DNA of 41,806 nucleotides from Syntrophaceae bacterium (GCA_003142535.1 PLMQ01000061.1:1-41806), one strand, 5' to 3'. Positions 24,199 to 32,506 are shown, numbered from the stretch's first letter. The notes: a model not told the origin generated them from the letters alone. Translations and numbers: made by a program.

Positions 24199-24547
24199 GA
24201 CAAAAAATGATCGACCACTTCGGGCGGACGCATTTGTTACACCTACAACTAAACAACTTTGAGCATACCAAAATATTGACGATTATTTATTGTAATCGTG
24301 ATTTTCAACTGGTGTTACAGTATGGTAGCTTTCAAGTGGTATTCGTGACGTGATCTAAGAAAAATCTATTTTCAGGAGAAAGCGCGTTTTGCAGTTGATG
24401 CATTTGGATAGCAGATTTCTTCCAGTAATGTGTATGAGTTTATACCAATAGGGAATGTCGACGATTATCATGACCTGATGCAAAAGGGTATGATATGAAA
24501 TCAAAGAATAGTTGATTCCCACTCGGTCAAGAACAAAATGTTCCTGA
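24199..24547. other. Gene-free stretch with possible decayed coding remnant
   Basis: After the end of the duplicated tail (24246) no intact gene is seen. A plus-strand frame at about 24373-24501 reads as plausible protein (NVYEFIPIGNVDDYHDLMQK) but contains an in-frame TAG and has no start signal. It may be a remnant of a lost gene; I do not recognise the family. Confidence 0.25.
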
Positions 24548-24862
24548 CTATGACCTTATCATGGTCAATAACATCTTGAATTGCTGGATGCCTTTCAAGG
24601 CATGTGGCTTGTTGGCGGGCATCACTATGATCTCGCCCTGTTTCAAATGAAAGGGTTTACCTGAAACTATAATTTCCGCTTCGCCATCGAGAACCTGAAC
24701 CAATGCATCAAAAGGAGCCGTGTGCTCGCTTAGGCTCTGCCCCTGGTCAAATGAAAACAAAGTCACCGTCCCTGTTTTCTTGTCGATGATGGTTTTGCTG
24801 ACAACAGCATCCTTTTGATAGCCCACCATATCAGCCAAAGAATTTTTCAGGATGTCTTTCAT
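24548..24862 (-). CDS. Cupin-domain protein
   Basis: The 104-residue single-domain cupin has motif 1 QSLSEHTAPFDALVQVLDGEAEI, with one clear His and an otherwise reduced metal set. Motif 2 is LKQGEIIVMPANKPHAL, with the conserved His near residue 88. An AAAGGAG ribosome-binding site lies 7 bp before the ATG. Small cupins of this type are common in anaerobes beside redox or stress genes, and the ligand and reaction are not deducible. It lies downstream of the PAS protein on the same strand, 52 bp away, so the two may be cotranscribed. Confidence 0.85.
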   Translation of the reverse strand: MKDILKNSLADMVGYQKDAVVSKTIIDKKTGTVTLFSFDQGQSLSEHTAPFDALVQVLDGEAEIIVSGKPFHLKQGEIIVMPANKPHALKGIQQFKMLLTMIRS

Positions 24863-24914
24863 TTAAGGTCTCCTTTAAGGATTGGACACTGGGTTAAGTC
24901 GCTTCTCGCCAGGG

Positions 24915-25310
24915 TTATTTGGCACTAGTCTTTGTCTCGAGCTGTTCGCGGGCAATTGCAACCGCACCTAGAGTACCTCGTTCGGGGTCATTGACTACGG
25001 CAAAACTCATTTCGACATACAGCATCTTGCCCGACTGATGAAGTGCTTTTGTCAAAATAGGACGACCCGCATGTTTCGTCCTGCCATTTTCCATCGCCAT
25101 CCGGTAGCCGGCCCAATGCGGCTCCCGCAGGCGTTCGGGAATTATAATATCGAGACTCTGACCGAGCACTTGCTCGGCTGTGAACCCAAACATGCGCTCC
25201 GCCGCGGCATTCCAAAGCTGAATACACCCCTCGCGGTCGGCGTAGATAATGGTATCGGCGCTTTGCTCTAGAATGGCCGCACAGAGCGGTGCTGGCAGAT
25301 CATGAGCCAT
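24915..25310 (-). CDS. Stand-alone PAS-domain protein
   Basis: The 131-residue protein is nearly all PAS: AILEQSADTIIYADREGCIQLWN, AERMFGFTAEQVLGQSLDIIIPERLREPHW and a PAC-like end (VEMSFAVVNDPERGTLGAVAIARE). No kinase, cyclase, HTH or membrane segment is attached. Similar free PAS proteins are thought to sense small molecules or redox state and to signal by protein contact. It precedes the cupin gene on the same strand. Its closest look-alikes, as I recall, are proteobacterial, so it could have been acquired horizontally; this is an impression and not a search result. Confidence 0.87.
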   Translation of the reverse strand: MAHDLPAPLCAAILEQSADTIIYADREGCIQLWNAAAERMFGFTAEQVLGQSLDIIIPERLREPHWAGYRMAMENGRTKHAGRPILTKALHQSGKMLYVEMSFAVVNDPERGTLGAVAIAREQLETKTSAK

Positions 25311-25424
25311 GGCGGTTTCCTTATGCTTGTTTTACCGTGGTGCGATAGTGCAATCCAAACTTCGTTTACGCACCCATAAAATCTCAACGTCCCTTCAGAC
25401 ACTCCTACTTTTTTAACAAAAGAA

Positions 25425-25454
25425 ATAGGTTACTCCTAAACAAGAGTAACCTAT
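25425..25454 (-). terminator. Rho-independent terminator after the universal stress gene
   Basis: The perfect 11-bp inverted repeat ATAGGTTACTC (25425-25435) / GAGTAACCTAT (25444-25454) has an 8-nt loop. On the minus strand it is followed by a T-rich run (TTCTTTTGTT). It sits 116 bp beyond the stop of the minus-strand gene at 25570. Confidence 0.7.
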
Positions 25455-25569
25455 CCTAAGTAATTCAATAGGAAAGAAAGCCATTTATAATATCTACAAA
25501 GATCCTATTTTTTCACCATCAGAGAAACAGTCATTTTTTCAGTCAACTATCCGCTGAAAAATGTTAGTC

Positions 25570-26022
25570 TCATTTTCTGATTAGTAATACAGGGCATTTA
25601 GCGTTTCTCATTACTTTTTCCACGACCCCGCCAAGAAGATTTTTCAGAATTCCAGTCTTCCCGTGAGAGGCAATGACTATCAAATCGATTTTCTTATCTT
25701 CCTGCTCTCTGATAATCTCTTCATAGGGGATACCTCTTATGGCATCGTAAATAATCTCTATACTGGTATTATCATTGGTTATCTTTTTTACTTCCTGTTG
25801 TAATTTGTCCGTCGCACTTTTTATGCTGTCTTTAAGTACTTTCTGCACAATTGATTCATCAAGGCAATAATCTACGGCGCATTGATGAAAGCCGTCATCA
25901 ATTACATGTAACAGATAAATTTTGGATTTGTTTTGTTTGGCAATATCGATCGCCTGCTTCAAAGCGTTATCTGCAAAAACTGAAAAGTCCGTCGGTACTA
26001 ATATTTTTTTAGGTGCAAACAT
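25570..26022 (-). CDS. Universal stress protein (UspA family)
   Basis: The 150-residue protein has an N-terminal KKILVPTDFSVFADNALKQA and the C-terminal ATP-binding-type pattern ASHGKTGILKNLLGGVVEKV, ending in NAKCPVLLIRK. In nucleotide-binding members the second half of the motif reads G(S/T); here it is GG, so binding may be altered. Usp proteins help cells survive starvation, oxidative or energy stress. AAGGAG precedes the ATG closely. It is a single-gene unit ending at the terminator at 25425-25454, with a 310-bp upstream gap holding a 16-bp palindrome. Confidence 0.92.
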   Translation of the reverse strand: MFAPKKILVPTDFSVFADNALKQAIDIAKQNKSKIYLLHVIDDGFHQCAVDYCLDESIVQKVLKDSIKSATDKLQQEVKKITNDNTSIEIIYDAIRGIPYEEIIREQEDKKIDLIVIASHGKTGILKNLLGGVVEKVMRNAKCPVLLIRK

Positions 26023-26332
26023 AATGTTCTCCTTATCTTTATTTGATCATATAATGTATTTTAGTTTCTCCAAAGTCAAGACAAAATGAGGTGAAAGGAA
26101 TTTAAAAATATTATGAAAAACGTGAAGCAACTTAACAATTAAGCATATCGATAATATGGGTATGTTTTACACGGAATCGACATAAATTTAGAAAAATAAT
26201 CTTATTTGAAAACTGATTACAATTGGTATTCAATAAATTAATCCAATGAGCAAATGTGCACATTTGTATTTGAAGTCTTGGATGCCGACGAAAATGTGAT
26301 TCTAACTCTTACAGGAAGCAGTCATTAAGACA
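26023..26332. other. 310-bp A/T-rich gap with a perfect 16-bp palindrome
   Basis: No coding frame is supported. At 26251-26266 the sequence CAAATGTG is followed directly by its reverse complement CACATTTG. This is the size and symmetry of an operator for a dimeric regulator. It lies 229 bp upstream of the universal stress gene start and 67 bp downstream of the TVP38 gene's end. Confidence 0.35.
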
Positions 26333-27010
26333 TTATTTTATTTGTTTTTTTGTCATTGCCAGCAATTTGTGACGATAAATGTAAACTAATAAATAAAAGA
26401 CAGCTACAAGTCCCAAGATTATGAGAAGAACGGCAATTCTCATAGCTCTGAAACTATCTCCACTTACGGAAAGCAAAATAGTGCCAAATAAGCGACCAAA
26501 AGTCGAGATACCAATAAATATCCAGATATTCATCTTGCTTAAACCTATTATGTAACAAAACGCAGCTTTGGGGAATCCGGGAATCAGAAAAAGAATAAAG
26601 GAAACTAAAGGACCACGAGCTTCCATGAAGTGATCGTACTTTTCCATAAGTTCTGATTTTACCATCTTTCTTACAAGCGGTAATCCAAATGTCCTAGAAA
26701 GAAGAAAGGCTAACCAGGAACCAATACTGAGACCAATTGTGGAATAAATTGTTCCTACTACGGGACCATAAAGATAGCCGCCGGCAAAAACGGAAATTTC
26801 GGCGGGGATTAATCCCGCTATCAACACCTGGAAGATCTGAATAACGATGAAAACAATATCATCGTATGGATGAAAAGATTCAATGAAGGCGATTAGTTTT
26901 TGATTATAATATGCAAAATAAGCATAATAATGATAACTAAAAAATAGTTTAATGCCGATGATTAAAAGCAAAGCCAGAACAGAAATCTTGATGATAAGGC
27001 GTTTATTCAA
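26333..27010 (-). CDS. TVP38/TMEM64 (DedA-like, VTT-domain) membrane protein
   Basis: The 225-residue integral membrane protein has an N-terminal helix at about residues 8-24 and several further helices. The hallmark VTT block includes ISVFAGGYLYGPVVGTIYSTIG and the re-entrant-like PGFPKAAFCYIIGLSKM, with the family Arg in FGRLFGTILLS. Relatives act in lipid scrambling or transport of undecaprenyl phosphate and other lipids, so a membrane-homeostasis role is likely. The start is fixed by a TGA directly before the ATG. The nearest good ribosome-binding site, AGGAGG, is about 24 bp upstream, which is unusually far. Confidence 0.88.
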   Translation of the reverse strand: MNKRLIIKISVLALLLIIGIKLFFSYHYYAYFAYYNQKLIAFIESFHPYDDIVFIVIQIFQVLIAGLIPAEISVFAGGYLYGPVVGTIYSTIGLSIGSWLAFLLSRTFGLPLVRKMVKSELMEKYDHFMEARGPLVSFILFLIPGFPKAAFCYIIGLSKMNIWIFIGISTFGRLFGTILLSVSGDSFRAMRIAVLLIILGLVAVFYLLVYIYRHKLLAMTKKQIK

Positions 27011-27185
27011 AGGTTTGTCCGTATCTTTTACCTCCTAATTTTTTATCTTAATATATTGCTTACAGGTTTCAGTCAATAAGGATTACTAATTGAAATAGAG
27101 CATAAAATTAAATTTTGAAAAACAAGCATTTCAGGAAGATATTTGCATGTCAATAGCTTTTCTCAATTTTGTGTTCTATCCTTGC

Positions 27186-27743
27186 CTACTTCATATTGAG
27201 CTTCTTTCTGAACATTTCAACAAAGGGACCATCCTCGCGCCAGGCGCGACATGTATTAACAAGAAATTGAAACATCATCTTTGCCTGGTGAGAATCGATA
27301 CCTATTGGTTTCTGTGATTGGTGTGTTGCATACCCCTGGATGATGGCCGGGGCCATTGCCTGAAGGAGCTCTACCAGGTGAGTGCAACCCTTATTACCGC
27401 CGGCCATTTTTTTAACTTTTGACATAAAACCTTTAGTAATGGTCAAGCCCTTAATGGGAGCAAGGCAGTCAATAGTTTCCCGACACACTTCGCGAGGAAC
27501 AGCTATCAGATTAACATCAACATCTTCAATCAAAAGGTTAGAACAATTAACCAGCAATCGTATGACCATGTGATGAAAGACGCCCTTCGGAAAAGTTTCA
27601 CCGGTTGCGGCATGAGATTCCTGGAAACGATCATCTTTAAGGAAGCCTTCGACAATTATTCTTTGTCCGTCATAATCATATGTCGTTACTTCTATATTTC
27701 GTGTATGTAACTTTTTCCCTTTTGATTTCCAGATGGATTGCAT
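27186..27743 (-). CDS. DUF2889 family protein
   Basis: The 185-residue protein has the DUF2889 pattern: an N-terminal beta segment (HTRNIEVTTYDYDGQRIIVEGFLKDDR), HHMVIRLLVNCSNLLIEDVDV, the central CLAPIKGLTITKGFMSKV and the conserved GCTHLVELLQAMAPAIIQG. The family is widespread in Desulfobacterota and Betaproteobacteria and has no proven function; the Cys/His cluster GCTH might bind a metal. No signal peptide is visible. It stands alone between the TVP38 gene and the small HU-like gene, all on the minus strand, with GGAG 12 bp before the ATG. Confidence 0.85.
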   Translation of the reverse strand: MQSIWKSKGKKLHTRNIEVTTYDYDGQRIIVEGFLKDDRFQESHAATGETFPKGVFHHMVIRLLVNCSNLLIEDVDVNLIAVPREVCRETIDCLAPIKGLTITKGFMSKVKKMAGGNKGCTHLVELLQAMAPAIIQGYATHQSQKPIGIDSHQAKMMFQFLVNTCRAWREDGPFVEMFRKKLNMK

Positions 27744-27843
27744 TTTATTTTGATTCTCCTAAAAATATTTTTTGAGAAATTATATCATCTCATAATTTAT
27801 ACGAATAGAAATAACTTGCCATAGATTTTATCAGGCGTAGAGG

Positions 27844-28005
27844 CTATTCCGAAGACACCATACTAGTTAATTTGTCAATATCAACACCTACGTTCTTAAG
27901 TTCATTTGTAAAACCTTTAAAAATTAGATTAACTATCTCCGTCGCTTTTTTTCCCGTCAGATTTTTCTTTTCGGCAAGTGCTGTAATCACGTCAATCTTA
28001 TTCAT
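27844..28005 (-). CDS. Very short HU-like protein (N-terminal helices only)
   Basis: From ATG 28005, which has an AAGAGG ribosome-binding site 8 bp upstream, the product has 53 residues. MNKIDVITALAEKKNLTGKK and the following ATEIVNLIFKGFTNELK match the dimerisation helices of HU/IHF proteins. The beta-arm with the G-FGTF and RxGRNPxTG motifs is entirely missing, and the chain ends TSMVSSE. No continuation is found in the other frames downstream. It may be a degraded hupB-type gene or a genuine mini-protein that could dimerise with HU. A longer frame starting at 28104 adds an unsupported N-terminus. Confidence 0.55.
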   Translation of the reverse strand: MNKIDVITALAEKKNLTGKKATEIVNLIFKGFTNELKNVGVDIDKLTSMVSSE

Positions 28006-28080
28006 ATGATTAACCTCTTCTTTCTCAGTATAGCTGGCATAGTTATATATAAAATAATATAGAGGCAAACAATTTATCAC

Positions 28081-28213
28081 GAAAGGAGGGGGCTCCACAG
28101 GCATATTACTAACGCGTGACCTTCAGGTTATACGTTGAGGAAGCCGACGACCCAGACATTCGCTGGGCAGGCTCCGCCAACAAAGTTAGCCAAAGAAAGC
28201 GGAATGGTATGAG
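28081..28213. repeat. Dispersed repeat family A, copy A3 (left end lost)
   Basis: The core GAAAGGAGGGGGCTCC, the GTGACCTTCAGGTT module and GCCAACAAAGTTAGCC are present. The right terminal repeat GAAAGCGGAATGGTATGAG lies at 28195-28213. No matching left terminal repeat is seen. A small hairpin CCCAG/CTGGG interrupts the core near 28150-28167, at the same place as a similar insert in A2. It occupies the divergent intergenic region before the hydrolase gene. Confidence 0.7.
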
Positions 28214-28322
28214 ACAAGTACGCAAGAACCGGTTAACCTTCTTTCTTTATTTCCCTTGACATTCTAATCCAATTTCATCAATTATTCTTATAACGACAAT
28301 TTAATATGGGAGGTTTCTTCAT

Positions 28323-29315
28323 ATGCCATATATGATTTATAAGAGACACAGTGTGTATTATGAAATTAATGGCAAAAAGGATCAGCCTCTAATAATTTTT
28401 ATCAACGGATTAACCCAGAACACAGCCCTCTGGGGTGTCCAGACTGAACAACTAAATGAGCTGGGATATCAGACTCTTACGTTTGATCTTCTGGGACAGG
28501 GCAAATCTTTCAAACCAATCTTAAGCATCAATTTCGATGAGAATGTTGACGTGTTGCATCAGCTCATTAACGAAGTCGGGGCGAAAAAAGCATATATCGC
28601 CGGCATTTCTTTTGGCGGCGTTACGGCCATGCAGTTTGCTTTGCGCTTTCCTCAGCAGTGCAAAGGGCTGATTATAATGAGTGCTTTCTCCGAGATGGAT
28701 AACCGTCTTAAAATGCTGGGTTTTAATTTATATCAGGGGTTAACTCTGGTCGGCCTGAACATGTTACTGGATCTTCTATTGCCGATTAATCTCAGCTCAC
28801 AATACTTAAAGGAGAACGAACAGCGATTAAAATCATTGCGCAAGCTTTCTTTAGCGAAGAACGATTTATATGCCGTGCAAAACCTCATGGAATCTATCAA
28901 CACCTTCGAAGGATTCACGGGTGAATTAAAAAAAGTCAAAACGCCCACACTTATTTTGAACGGCGAGTTTGACTACCTGACTCCGCGCTGGTGCCATGAA
29001 CTGATGCGCCAGAATATAAAGAATTCGCGGCTGGTTATTATTCAACATGCCTTTCATGCTTTCACCATCGAATTTCCGATGATTACTAACAGATTATTTG
29101 ATTACTTCGTCCGGAAAGTCGAAAATAATACCTGGAAGGGAGATCAGACTGTCTGGGTAGCTACCGACAATCCGAAATCAAAAGAAGTTCTTTATCCGTA
29201 CCACGGAGATCACATGAGGGCCATTTGTATTGCCCCGCTCAAAGAAAAGGATACCGAGAAGCCCGCCAGAAGACCTGGAGTAAAGAAAACAAAGAAGGCG
29301 GCAAAAACCGGCTGA
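28323..29315 (+). CDS. Alpha/beta hydrolase with lysine-rich tail
   Basis: The 330-residue alpha/beta-hydrolase has an oxyanion-hole region IIFINGLTQN, the nucleophile elbow GISFGG (Ser96), the acid in LNGEFDYLTP and the His in QHAFHAF. Residues past about 280 form an unrelated tail ending in a Lys/Ala-rich segment (PARRPGVKKTKKAAKTG). Such tails are found on PHA-granule and DNA-binding proteins, but its role here is unknown. The fold fits lipases, esterases and thioesterases, and the substrate is not clear. GGGAGG lies 9 bp before the ATG. The next gene starts 128 bp downstream after repeat B4 and also begins with a Lys-rich segment. Confidence 0.88.
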   Translation: MPYMIYKRHSVYYEINGKKDQPLIIFINGLTQNTALWGVQTEQLNELGYQTLTFDLLGQGKSFKPILSINFDENVDVLHQLINEVGAKKAYIAGISFGGVTAMQFALRFPQQCKGLIIMSAFSEMDNRLKMLGFNLYQGLTLVGLNMLLDLLLPINLSSQYLKENEQRLKSLRKLSLAKNDLYAVQNLMESINTFEGFTGELKKVKTPTLILNGEFDYLTPRWCHELMRQNIKNSRLVIIQHAFHAFTIEFPMITNRLFDYFVRKVENNTWKGDQTVWVATDNPKSKEVLYPYHGDHMRAICIAPLKEKDTEKPARRPGVKKTKKAAKTG

Positions 29316-29338
29316 ATATTTTAATTGGGCAGTTCCAC

Positions 29339-29418
29339 GGGTATGCTACCCTCCGCTTACGCGGGATAGTTCAACTTACCAATTTCAATGCACTACGTTT
29401 TTGAAATTGGAGTTTCAC
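29339..29418 (+). repeat. Family B hairpin repeat, copy B4
   Basis: GGGTA/TACCC (29339-29351) and CCGC/GCGG (29353-29364) are followed by the linker TTCAACTTACC. The stem CCAATTTCA (29379-29387) pairs with TGAAATTGG (29402-29410), and AGTTTCAC closes the unit. It stands 26 bp upstream of the start codon at 29444, in the same orientation as B3. Confidence 0.7.
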
Positions 29419-29443
29419 TAATAAAAGATAAGGGGAAAATCTT

Positions 29444-30133
29444 ATGAAGGGTGATAAAAAAACGGCGAAAAAAACCAGCCATGCCAGCATAAGCTTGACT
29501 TATGAAGAAAAGATGCGCGAACTGGTTGAAGTTCAGGAAAAGACAACAAACTATTTAAAACAGCACGGATTGGGAGAAATAGAGCAGACAAAAATTACTC
29601 TGTTTTTACAAAGCACAAAATTAGCCAATTCTTTGATTATTCCCAAAATCGAGTTCCAGAGTATTGACTGGCATTCTTATAAATTTTTCAATCAACAGAT
29701 GTATAAAAATATGCAATCATCATATCTGCTGGCGAAAGCCACCAAATGGACTAATGATTACATGGTTTATGCCCGATATGGCCGGATCGGGGTATCTTTT
29801 TGGGATCAGGCCGATATCTGGAGATATATCGAATCTAATTTTACGAGTGATGAAAACGGAGTCCGGCTGTATGAATTTCTCGCTTTCAGCCATGCTTTAT
29901 TATCCGAAATCAGGATAACCCCCATTGTTGTTGATTTGCCGTTAGATAACTATATCGGCCTATTGTATGAAATAGAAGAAGACAATGGCCGGCAGATTCA
30001 GTTGCAGGTACGCTTGCTCAAAGATATGGATGTGCCTCTATCGCTGGATGAAAAGGAAGACATCAGCCTCGCCGAACGTATCAAGGTGGGTGAAGTCTAT
30101 AAACGCTTTCTTGATTTTTTGTGTGAGGGATAA
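29444..30133 (+). CDS. Conserved-looking protein of unknown function
   Basis: The 229-residue soluble protein begins with a basic stretch (MKGDKKTAKKTSHASIS), then an amphipathic helix (YEEKMRELVEVQEKTTNYLK). A mixed alpha/beta body follows, with SYLLAKATKWTNDYMVYARYGRIG and FWDQADIWRYIES. The C-terminus is acidic (LDEKEDISLAERIKVGEVYKR). No signal peptide, membrane helix or catalytic motif stands out and I do not recognise the family. AAGGGG before the ATG supports translation. It is probably in one unit with the alpha/beta hydrolase. The similar Lys-rich ends of the two proteins may mean that they bind the same surface. Confidence 0.75.
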   Translation: MKGDKKTAKKTSHASISLTYEEKMRELVEVQEKTTNYLKQHGLGEIEQTKITLFLQSTKLANSLIIPKIEFQSIDWHSYKFFNQQMYKNMQSSYLLAKATKWTNDYMVYARYGRIGVSFWDQADIWRYIESNFTSDENGVRLYEFLAFSHALLSEIRITPIVVDLPLDNYIGLLYEIEEDNGRQIQLQVRLLKDMDVPLSLDEKEDISLAERIKVGEVYKRFLDFLCEG

Positions 30134-30192
30134 AAAAACGCCCGAATGACTCCAAAGAGAATTACCGCACGGACTCTGAAAATATGTATTTC

Positions 30193-30981
30193 TCAGGTTT
30201 CGTTTTCGTCCGCGGCAATTCGCGCTTCATAGAGCCTGCGCGTTTCATCAGCAACAGCGGAAATGGAAAAATTATTGCCTTTATAGTCCGGTTCCAGAAA
30301 GCTTATTAATTCCACCTGAATTTTAATAAAATCACGGGCATTGAACAGAAATAAACCGGGCCGGAAAAGTTTATTTGTATTCTTAATGTAAATAAGCTTC
30401 AGCGGGGCATTGCAGTAGCGGGCGATACTGAACACGCCTTTATTAAAAGGCGCCAGCTTTCCATCACGGCTTCTGGTGCCTTCAGGAAACACAAACAGGT
30501 TACCGCCCGCCGCCAGATGTTCTTTAATGCTTTCCAGATTATTAATCATGGCCGGTCCCATCATTTCACTGGGCGCGGAAGGAACATAACCCGAATTTCT
30601 CAAGAACCAGCCAAAAATGGGAACCTGAAAAAATGTGTTTTTGACTATTGTCCTCTGCCGCTGAAAAATGGAAATAAGCAAAATAGGGTCGAGATAGGAA
30701 ATGTGATTGCAGACCACGACGGATGAATGAATTTCCCTCACCTCTTTTTGAATTGCAAATTTTGTGCGGGGGATCAACAATCGCGTCCAGGCGAAAAATA
30801 TTTTCAAATGAACATGATTTAAATTTTGCAAGGCACCGGCGCGATTTTCGGAAAAAATGTAAGCCGGAATATAAAATAGTAATAATAAAAAAAGATAGCC
30901 GAAAAGGAAATAACCCCACAGAAGAATTGTAATAAAAAAATCAATTGCGAGCCAAAAGCATCTGCTAAAGAACATTTTCAT
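30193..30981 (-). CDS. PlsC-type 1-acylglycerol-phosphate acyltransferase-like protein
   Basis: The 262-residue protein has one or two N-terminal membrane helices (residues about 12-42). The catalytic HX4D motif is NHISYLD, with His93 and Asp98, and the substrate motif is FPEGTRSRDGKLAPFNKG. Members transfer acyl groups from acyl-ACP or CoA to a lysolipid. As the last gene of the second biosynthetic operon it may put the polyene onto a lipid or supply the anchor lipid. It starts one base after the ketosynthase stop. Together with the LpxL-type enzyme at 6216 the pathway has two unrelated acyltransferases. Confidence 0.9.
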   Translation of the reverse strand: MKMFFSRCFWLAIDFFITILLWGYFLFGYLFLLLLFYIPAYIFSENRAGALQNLNHVHLKIFFAWTRLLIPRTKFAIQKEVREIHSSVVVCNHISYLDPILLISIFQRQRTIVKNTFFQVPIFGWFLRNSGYVPSAPSEMMGPAMINNLESIKEHLAAGGNLFVFPEGTRSRDGKLAPFNKGVFSIARYCNAPLKLIYIKNTNKLFRPGLFLFNARDFIKIQVELISFLEPDYKGNNFSISAVADETRRLYEARIAADENET

Positions 30982-30982
30982 C

Positions 30983-32230
30983 TCATGATATTTTTCTTAG
31001 AAGTAAGATGGTATTCACGCCGCCAAAAGCAAAATTTTGAACAGCTATCGTTTTCACCGGCTGCTGTATTATCTTTTGCACATGTTTGATCATTGCACAG
31101 CGCTCATCAACTTCTTCCAGATTCAATGTCGGCGCGATGAATCCTTCCTGCATCATATAGAGAGAAAGAATAGTTTCAATACTGCCGCAGGCGGCCATAG
31201 TATGCCCCATATAGCCTTTTAAGCCGACCACATAAGGATTATTGCCAAAAACATTGGCTATCGCCTGTGCTTCGATAATATCGCCCATCTTGGTGGCGGT
31301 GGCATGAGCGCTGATCAGGTCAACATCTTCCGGATTAATCTTCGCGTTTTCCAGGCCGAGTTTGAGAGTATTGGTTATGCCCTGGAGATTCGGCAAAATC
31401 AAATCGCCGCCGTTATTGTTGCAGGCAAATCCGATAACCTCGGCAATGATATTGGCGCCGCGTTTTTTGGCAAATTCATATTCCTCCAGCATTACCGCTC
31501 CGCCGCCTTCAGCCACAACCAGCCCGTCGCGTAACTTATCAAACGGACGCGGAGTCCTGTGCGGCTCATCGTTAAACGCCGTGGAACACGCCAGCAAATT
31601 ATCAAAGACGGCAACTGTAATTGTATCATATTCGTCGGCGCCGCCGCAGAGCATGGCTTCCTGCATACCGAACTTTACCGATTCGTAACCATAGCCAATG
31701 GACTGGCTGCTGGTTGTGCAGGCCGTACCGGAAGAAATAACGCGGCCGGTAATGCCGAACATTTTGGTGATATTGACGGCGGTTGTGTGGACCATTGATT
31801 TCAGATAATCAACGGCACCGATTGTTTTATAAGCTTTATCATCTTTATCGGCTAAGGCACCGAAAAAAGTGCGGTAGATATCCCGCTGGGTGAGAGGGCT
31901 GCCGTGAATGGAACCAAAAGCAACCCCCAGTTTCCCGGATGTAATAAAATCCTGCGGCAACCCCGATTGTTCCAATACTTCCTTAGCTACCTGACAGGCA
32001 TAATAGGCGCAGGGCGCCATTGTCTTGCGGAATTGCCGCTTAAAATCATAATCGATTGGATAGTCAACGGTGCCGTATACTTTGGAATGGATGAAGCGGC
32101 TGAGCAGTTCATCTTCCTTCAGCGGCTTTACTCCGGAAATTCCTTTGAGCAGGCTTTCTAAAATCCTGTCACGTCCATGCCCGATCGGCGTTATCGCCGA
32201 ACAGGCCGTAATCACTACTCTGCGTTCCAT
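30983..32230 (-). CDS. Beta-ketoacyl synthase, second active KS
   Basis: The 415-residue FabF-like enzyme has Cys171 (SSGTACTTSSQS), His in ISAHATATKMGD (HATAT in place of the common HGTGT) and His in KGYMGHTMAACGS. All three catalytic residues are retained, so it is an active condensing enzyme. It could be the initiating KS that accepts the aromatic starter (the role given to ApeR-like KS proteins in aryl polyene systems), with the KS-CLF pair elongating. It is encoded directly after the ACP (3-bp gap) and before the PlsC-type acyltransferase. Confidence 0.92.
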   Translation of the reverse strand: MERRVVITACSAITPIGHGRDRILESLLKGISGVKPLKEDELLSRFIHSKVYGTVDYPIDYDFKRQFRKTMAPCAYYACQVAKEVLEQSGLPQDFITSGKLGVAFGSIHGSPLTQRDIYRTFFGALADKDDKAYKTIGAVDYLKSMVHTTAVNITKMFGITGRVISSGTACTTSSQSIGYGYESVKFGMQEAMLCGGADEYDTITVAVFDNLLACSTAFNDEPHRTPRPFDKLRDGLVVAEGGGAVMLEEYEFAKKRGANIIAEVIGFACNNNGGDLILPNLQGITNTLKLGLENAKINPEDVDLISAHATATKMGDIIEAQAIANVFGNNPYVVGLKGYMGHTMAACGSIETILSLYMMQEGFIAPTLNLEEVDERCAMIKHVQKIIQQPVKTIAVQNFAFGGVNTILLLRKIS

Positions 32231-32233
32231 AAG

Positions 32234-32506
32234 TTATTTTTTCCCGGCTGCGGCCGCTCTCGCCTGCGCAATTCTTTCGATGTAATCACAAATTTGATTG
32301 ATTGTGCGGATATCCATCGCCTGCTTTTTTTCTTCCTGCGTAAGATCAAAACCTAATAATTTTTCTATTCCCAGTAAAAGTTCGATAGCATCAATACTAT
32401 CAAATCCATATGCTTCTCTTAAATTATCATCCATACCGGGATTTTCAACTTCAAACTCCCGCCGGAAAATGCTTAATATTTCCCCTTCAATTTCTTGACG
32501 TGTCAT
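32234..32506 (-). CDS. Acyl carrier protein
   Basis: The 90-residue ACP has the phosphopantetheine serine in YGFDSIDAIELLLGIE near residue 34. Helix II continues into FGFDLTQEE-like sequence and the protein ends with an Ala-rich basic tail (RIAQARAAAAGKK). It would carry the growing aryl-polyene chain for the KS, KR and DH encoded around it. It is the only ACP visible in the window. The adjacent KS gene follows after 3 bp, which points to a dedicated pair. Confidence 0.93.
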   Translation of the reverse strand: MTRQEIEGEILSIFRREFEVENPGMDDNLREAYGFDSIDAIELLLGIEKLLGFDLTQEEKKQAMDIRTINQICDYIERIAQARAAAAGKK

